Shown here in pieces: positions 56,932 through 64,000 of a stretch of DNA of 64,000 nt (position 1 is its first letter; each line of letters opens with the position of its first letter). This DNA comes from Chromobotia macracanthus. Lineage: Eukaryota > Chordata > Actinopteri > Cypriniformes > Botiidae. Location: NCBI GenBank assembly GCA_036877525.1, contig JAZGTH010000071.1, positions 5,882,001-5,946,000 of the forward strand, written 5' to 3'. The position numbers were made by a program, and so were the translations under genes. The notes under the pieces were generated by a model, which was not told the origin of the DNA, did no database searches, and worked only from the letters and a program-made list of their open reading frames with translations.

Positions 56932-58649
56932 GAGAAAAACTACAAAGAAAATAACAGCCTATGATTTACAGTAAACTTTAAAGCCTGAACAACCAGACCT
57001 TTACAGACTTTATGCGTATGCTTGAAATAATTTAACCATAAGCAACTATTCAAGCTGTGACATTTCAGAAGGGGCAAATGAAACAAGGCAGAAATTTAAG
57101 CAAGTTTGTTTTTCACAAACAAACAGTTTCAGATTGTAGTTTACAATTCTGCATAACAAAATCTGGCACTGGAGGAATACAAATATACACATTGTATTAA
57201 AACATGCAGGATATTGTTTACATTGAGGTCAATAAAACAGATCCAGTTTACCAACCACAAGTTGAGAAGAACTGTTTCAATGAAGACACATGTTGCTGTT
57301 GTGCGGGGGAGATGAAGTGAGTGAACGGCAGGATGTCAGCTCAGCTTCCATGGGTACATTAAGATTGCATTCGTGTGACGCGCTGTCTTTAGGTTTCGTT
57401 AAATGCTCCTGTAAGAAAATACATTGTTTATGTATCTTTACTGTAGGCTACATAAATAAGAGTAAATGTGAAAATTTTCAGCATCCAAAATTGATTGCAA
57501 TCTTTTATTGGGGGTATTACTGTTTATACATAACTACAGTAAAAAGATACGTGTTCTAAACAATTTAGAAATATATGCAAAGTTAAATATACAAGGCAGA
57601 CTGACAAACGTAACAGAATATCTTGATTTCCATGATCATGTTTTCCACATTTCACAGTCCAATCCAGAGACTGATTGAGCTGTACTGAAATATTTCTAGA
57701 GACGTACGGTACAGAAATGACTCTGCTTTCCAAAATAGATGGTGTGGGCAGCACAGCCTCATCTGTTCTGGCTTTATCAGACCAGAGCTCTGAACCAACA
57801 GAACCACTAGAGTTACTGAAGGCCTTTATTTAGAGAGCCGCCCTGCTGAGATTCAGTGTGAGATCAGACTGCGTGGCAATGACACACGTGTACGAATCAT
57901 TTGAACTGATGAAATCTATACAATTCATTCCTGGGTCTGACAACGTTTCTCACACCTTGATAAGGTCATCCTGAATCAGTGATGACTAAATATAGGAAGA
58001 AGTTTTGAATACAGAGCGAGTTTATAGGGATTAGGTTGATATCAGCATGCGTGATTGCTGATTGGGTTCAAATGTTTGAAAAGAAGACAAGTCATTCTAC
58101 CAACAGACACAACTGGATACATATATGCGTCAATCAGGGGGCCCTAATTTACAATCTAGCATATATTATATGATAACAGCCCCACCATTCCAACCAATCA
58201 GAAAACAGTCTATAACTCAAGAGCATTCATCAATAGATATCAGGCTACGTTAAACTTTTAGCTCATCTTAAAATACTGCTCCAAGCCCTTGACCCAAACT
58301 TACAAACTACTGAACTGTAAGAATGAATAGCTGCATATGAAATAAACCCACTTAGATTGTTATGCTGAACCTCACCTCAACATGCAAAACAAACATGGCT
58401 GGTTTGAAACTAAACGAGGCGAAGGTCACCATCCTTTCATTTAAAGGTACGCATTATACATAAGTTTATATATACAAAAGAACCACAAAAACACTAATGC
58501 CCATTTTCTATCCATATTAATCACAAGGAAAAAGAAAGGAAGAAAAAACGGGACAAAAAAACTCTTTAAGCACCTGAACCGCGCTCTCAGCATTCCATTA
58601 ATTACCCAGACAATGACAACAAATTCAGATTTTTCACATTCAGGGAGAA

Positions 58650-58720
58650 AAGAAGCAGACAGAGAGAGGGAGACAGGAAACAGAGGTAGAGAGAGATAGA
58701 TGGAGAGAGGGAGAGAGAAG
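58650..58720. repeat. GA-rich purine tract
   Basis: About 70 bp of imperfect GAGA/GGGAGA/TAGA repeats. It accounts for the Leu-Ser-rich antisense frame across it. Confidence 0.85.
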
Positions 58721-60655
58721 CGCGTGTATTCAGGGCTCTTCACGCTATACCAGCACTTAAACCCATTGGACCTCCCATAAAAAAGACTCAAGGTTACGTC
58801 CGATTGAAAATCTTCACAAACAACCACTTCAGAAATCCATTTAGAGCCAGTGCTAGAACATCTAATTCAAACATGTTGTCCTGTTAAAACGTTCCTCTGA
58901 AACTCTCTTTCTCCTGCTGCCGTATGCCGGGCCTCTTTGTAAAAGCGATTAAATTTCCACATTCTGTAGCACAAAGACATAATTACACAGGATCAGAAAT
59001 GCAGCCCAAACAGAAGGTCAGACATGAAAAATGACCTCTTATTGTCAGAAATGATAGGCCGCTTTGCCAAGAGCAATTTGTAACAGTACCTCCACTCACA
59101 GTTTGTTGGAACAGCCTATGGAATACATCCAGATAAATCCAGATAGTCTTTGAGCACTGAGAGCTCTATACAGTCTAGAAGACTGAGAAGCGTTGTTATC
59201 TTCTCATTTCATTCCATACACGCTGCTATCTAAATCAGAGACATTTATTAATGACGAATCAAACATACAAGCACATCATTTGGTAGGCAAATATAGCTCA
59301 ATAGTTCGAGGCCAGTGATTATCTATAACACTTCAGGGAATAAGGACCTTATGGAACAATCTTCTAAAGAGGGTCTTCTAAATTAACTATATTTGCCTTT
59401 TGAAAAGACTATTGCAGTATTATTATTTCGAATCCTCAAACCAATAATACTCTTATAAGCAGCAGTTAAGCACCACTGGTTGGCACAGCCAGAATCCATG
59501 TGTGCCAACTTCTGAATGAAACATCATTAATGAGATCTGAGTCTCCTGAAATACTTAACATTATGTGTGTGGATCCAAGCATAATACAGCTTAAACTACA
59601 TACCAACATGTTTGTGCTTATGTTGAAACCAGCCACTGTATTTGGTCAGACTCAAATCTTCAGCAGTCAGTTTTCAGGGCTTAAATATCTGGCATAATTT
59701 GTTTTAACACTAATCATTATAAAACTGGACAAAACATGCAGTGTGTGTTTTAAACCTGGAGAAGAATGGTGTGTGTGTTATGTGGACCCCCAGGCTGGCA
59801 ACCACATAAAGACCCACACTCAAATATATTCTGTTTCAAAGGTCTTGCTGGATTCACCCCTTTTAAAATAAGAGGTGTACCCAAGGTCACTTCCTGATTG
59901 CGTCTCCTCCAATGAGGTTCCAGATTCAATGGTTAAGTGTTTCTTTGTGCTCTGACAATAGGAAGTGTCAGAGTTGTCAAAGCATCTGCTTGGAAATGTC
60001 ACCCAAGGTTGTCTGGGCCAGTGACAGACTTCTGCAGACAAACATGAATTTACAACAAAATCAAACAGAACTAGTAAAATCCTGTCTACAAAACCATGTG
60101 TATACAGATGACAAGTTACAATTGTGATTAAACACATACGGGTCAGCTCAGTTTTGGTCCAGATCTATTCTTATACATATAATAAATATACAGTAAATCT
60201 TATATATATTGTACATATGTAATTCATACAAACAAACAATTTATATACACCTTTAAATTATAAATTGCAAAAAAATTAAAAAATAATTTGATGTAAGAAA
60301 TGTTTTCGTAAGGTTCAGTAAAGCATGCCTATATGGTGTAACTGTCTAGAGATTATGAAAAGAAAAATATCTCATTTTGAAGGTTCTTGAAAAATTTAAT
60401 ATACTGATTTTTTCAGGTCAAATGAAGTAACCCTAAAAAACTTAATGTTCACATTTTTAAAATCAACATTATAAAACCAACATGAATACAAACATTACAT
60501 TTCTAAGAACGTTTTTAACCAGGAATTTAATTTTTCTTTTTCATCATCGCACAGCCTTATTTATCATTGCCCCATAAAGAACCACACAAACAGTGTGAAA
60601 ATCATTAATAACAGTGTCTGAACACACATCACAGCCCCGCCTGGCATGTACATGA

Positions 60656-60756
<101 letters not shown>

Positions 60757-61010
60757 AGACTCTGCAGGACCCTGTTTGTTGTACTGCTCAGAGTCTGACG
60801 GTGTCTCACTCTCCAGCTCAACCTTGAATAGTGACCCGCTGATGTAGAGCTCAGGAAACAGCAGAGAGAGGGGACGATCACATCATGGCAGAACCAAATG
60901 AAACAACTTCTGCTAAACACACACACGTCACAGCTCTGGAAACTGTCCACCAGTTGCTCCAACGCTGCAAACAAATTACTCATATTACTGCTCATATTAA
61001 CATGATTTCC

Positions 61011-61043
61011 CTGTCCTAACTCAACTTATGGGAGTTAGGACAG
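61011..61043. repeat. Perfect 12-bp inverted repeat, 9-nt loop
   Basis: CTGTCCTAACTC (61011-61022), loop AACTTATGG, then GAGTTAGGACAG (61032-61043). It is a compact hairpin in intergenic DNA, too short for a microRNA precursor, and no known element is recognised. Confidence 0.92.
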
Positions 61044-64000
61044 TATGATAAAGTTTTAAATGTTAATACCAACAGCAACAGAACTATCAAAATTATTACG
61101 TAATTATTGTCTAAAAATAAACAACAAAATTTGCTGTTGTGTTTTTTAAACTATGCTATCCACATTTTTAACCAAATTTTGCAGCTCTCAACAATGGTCT
61201 AATTTGTGTCTCAGCAACATGCTTGTCCTCTAGGTGCAGTAGATGCAGAACCAAGCAAAAGCAGAACATTCATCTCATTCTATCTCGTTGTGCAGTAAAG
61301 AAACCTTTGCTAATCGCCTCTCTTCTGATAAACAGCTGTTCCTTCACAGCAGATACTTGATGGTAAATCCGTGGTTATTTAGTCTGCCAGTCTGGAGACA
61401 GTTCGGTTCCTCTACGACATGGGCTCCCTGGCAGCAGCTTGATATCAGACAGCCTGTGTGTGCTGAACGAACATGACACACAGTGAAAGAGGGCCACATC
61501 AGAGGGCCGGAGCCCTGGACCATCAAAGAGAGCATTGAGGAACCTCCGGGGGGAACACTGGTGTGCATCTGTTTTGGTATGCATCAGAAATGAGGGCTGC
61601 TTTTTGTCACCTGCAGAGAGAACCAGGCAAAGCCTGTCAAGCCGTCATTGACCTGTGGCAAGATTGTCGGTCTTTGCCGCCACTGTTAGTGCATGTGTGT
61701 TTAAGACAGAGAAACTGTATCTGCTCAACATCAGAGAGCAGAAGGAATTCTGATTGACATCGTGCAAGTGTGGATGTGTGTAAACTAACCAGCTGTAGAT
61801 GACATGCAGATGTTTCGAACCCTGTGTGAAATACCTCTCCTGAGAAGTGTTTACTTAATTCTTCAGGTTTTTTATAGTTTTGAGGGGTCTTTGCTGTTTT
61901 ATTGAAAGCAAACGTGGGGAGATGACAGGAAATGATAAGGAGGAGGGAATGGGTTCGGAAGACAACAGAGGCAAAACGCGGAATTTGATTTGAACAGAAA
62001 CAAACACTGTCTTGTCTACATAACTTTTGGAAACCATAGGTAGACCCATAAACTGCTTGAAGTTTTCCCATGCTGTTGATCTTTGAGTAGATTGGCCTTT
62101 TTGGTGTCCGAGATATAAACTGATGGAGAGATCACATACAAGATGGCAAGAAGCTGAATCCTGAGGCAGGTAAACCATATCAGTATTCATCTAGACTAAG
62201 ATGATGTCCCCCAAGCTCTCTGAAAAGATGTCTCCTACTGAAGAACTGCTGTATCAAATCCTGTGGACACCATCAGGAAGACATCTAATGTTCTGGAAAG
62301 CACTTTGACTGTAGTGCCAGAAAATCAGTATTTAAGTCTAAGCAAATAATATTATTATTTAACTACAAATCCCACAACAACCAAAACCAAAGAATCCTAT
62401 TGACACATACAATAACTTGCAAAACCTAGTCAGCTGGGTATTTAGACAGCATATCAAGACATCATTGGTGTGCAGCTGTCAGGTCTAAACTGCAGTCAGT
62501 TAAGTCAAAAAGACCATAATGGGGACAGAGATAAATGTTGACTTTAATATATTAAATTCAATATTAACACATTAAAATACACTTATTAAATATATTAAAA
62601 TATACTGGTGATGCTATAAAATAGATTAATTTAAAGAATTGTTCCTAGAGGCCATTTTTATGCAAAATGTCCCCATCAGACTAATTAAAGCCATGTGACT
62701 GAACATAAATGTTTATGAAAAGATCTAGATAAACTGGTTGACCTAACTAATTGGCTAGTCAGGTTGTTAAACATAATAAGTTGGATACTAGCATGGAAAG
62801 CAGCTGTCTATGTAGGCAGTACACATCTTGGCAGTTCATTAGGTTTCAGACTGGGCATAATATCTCAGATATTCCATCAATTTGGTTTGGTGTAAACTGC
62901 TGCAACCACTTGCTAAGAGGTAAAAGACAAATCGACTTTGATAAGATTATAAGATCACATACTGTAGCTGGACAGTAATAACTAAATTAAATGTCAACTT
63001 CGTAGTCCTGTGCAAGTGTGAGGATCTTGTTACAAATGATTTTAAATAGATCAAAATTAAAAAAAGCAAAAAAAACAAAGATACAGCTATTCCTCTAGTG
63101 GATAAAAATAAACGCAAACAGAACATTTTTATTTCAATTAGACATTTTTGAATTTTTTTGGCCAGCACTTGACTGGACATGCACGGGGAGATCAGAAAGC
63201 GAACGCTGTCTTTGATATACACGTCAGAATAAAATTTGGCGCTCATGAATAATGAAGGCATGTTGTGGGGGAGCATCTTCAATGAGTGAAGAGAGAGCAG
63301 TGGTACCCACTCATGGAGCGTCTGGCACATGGCTCTAATGACTTCACCCAGAGACCAGCACAGCCCCAGTGAGCCATTCCACACAAAAAACCAACAGCTC
63401 CAGTCTATGACAGCGCAAGCTGTTTCATTAAGGCCTGGTATAATCTGTGTCTATTGATACAGACTTCTATAGGTTTTCTAAGAAGGATGTGAGATACTCC
63501 ATCTGCATGTTTTTGGTCTGAATAAAATCCAGGCTTGTTTTTTATTCTTTCTTATTTTAAGGCAACATAAAAACATTAACATTAAGGAAAATGAGAGCTG
63601 CTACATCTTTTTTAGTTTTACTTTCAATGCCAATTATCAATGTATTCACATACTTCATGCCTATTTACTGTGCAATAAATTTAAACAGCAACTGAATTTA
63701 TTAATTCTAATCGGGTATATAAGTAATTGTATGCAGTTTTAATACCTTATACAACATTATATGAATGAGACATTGTTGTCCTGCTCATCTAATGCTATTA
63801 ACTCCTGCCATTAGCCACTGACCTGCATTTCAGTGTAAACAGGAAAATACTCTCAGCATGGACGGAAGCATTTTTTCTGTTCTCTGTCCCGCATGTGTGC
63901 TGCCAAGAACTTCACGCAGTGATAACAGATCAATTTCACAAATAGACGAAACCGATAACTGAGCTGTTGATTCTTTGTCAAGCTTTAAATGAAACTGTGA

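Noticed and set aside
58441..58827. 128-codon minus-strand frame with hydrophobic runs
   Set aside because: It covers a GA-rich tract whose complement gives Leu/Ser repeats; no family match.
61637..62071. 144-codon minus-strand frame
   Set aside because: No recognisable family or splice structure; cysteine- and serine-rich random-looking sequence.

Overview
This 64 kb window is vertebrate genomic DNA, most likely from a cypriniform (carp or zebrafish-like) teleost. The evidence is the A+T-rich composition, GT-AG introns, tRNA-derived SINEs of the kind common in cyprinids, dense short DNA-transposon remnants and long AT, CA and CT microsatellites. It holds one recognisable protein-coding gene, on the + strand: nr5a2, the orphan nuclear receptor LRH-1/FTF (fish ff1a). 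The seven coding exons splice in frame into a complete 517-residue protein (82+119+142+695+120+148+248 nt including the stop). No other protein gene, tRNA, rRNA, known microRNA or CRISPR array could be supported.

Layout. 1-8,030 is upstream intergenic DNA with one SINE and an AT microsatellite. 8,040-8,744 is a CpG-rich promoter and 5' leader with inverted CCAAT boxes, a GC box and a TATA-like box. Coding exons are 8745-8826 (N-terminus), 10882-11000 (first zinc finger), 12735-12876 (second zinc finger), 16544-17238 (Ftz-F1 box, hinge with a 12-His run, start of the ligand-binding domain), 35095-35214 and 38996-39143 (middle of the ligand-binding domain) and 52637-52884 (its end and AF-2 helix). 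The DNA-binding half is compact. The ligand-binding half is split by two very long introns, 17.9 kb and 13.5 kb, which hold most of the transposon remnants. After the stop comes a probable 3' UTR of uncertain length, then intergenic DNA to the end with a Tc1-like element carrying an internal SINE and a 98-bp CA repeat.

Function. LRH-1 is a nuclear transcription factor that binds single extended half-sites as a monomer. It works in early development, liver, bile-acid, intestinal and steroidogenic programmes (established for the family). The residues needed for zinc binding, phospholipid contact and coactivator binding are all present, so the gene looks intact.

Nothing here looks like a new biological system. 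The most unusual non-gene structures are a five-copy family of about 190-340 bp elements with CCAGCTAAC-type ends inside the introns, three interleaved inverted repeats in intron 4, a perfect 34-bp palindrome in intron 1, a 20-bp hairpin beside a 71-bp AT tract in intron 6, and a SINE nested in a Tc1-like element. Several intron segments resemble conserved regulatory DNA by eye only; this is untested.
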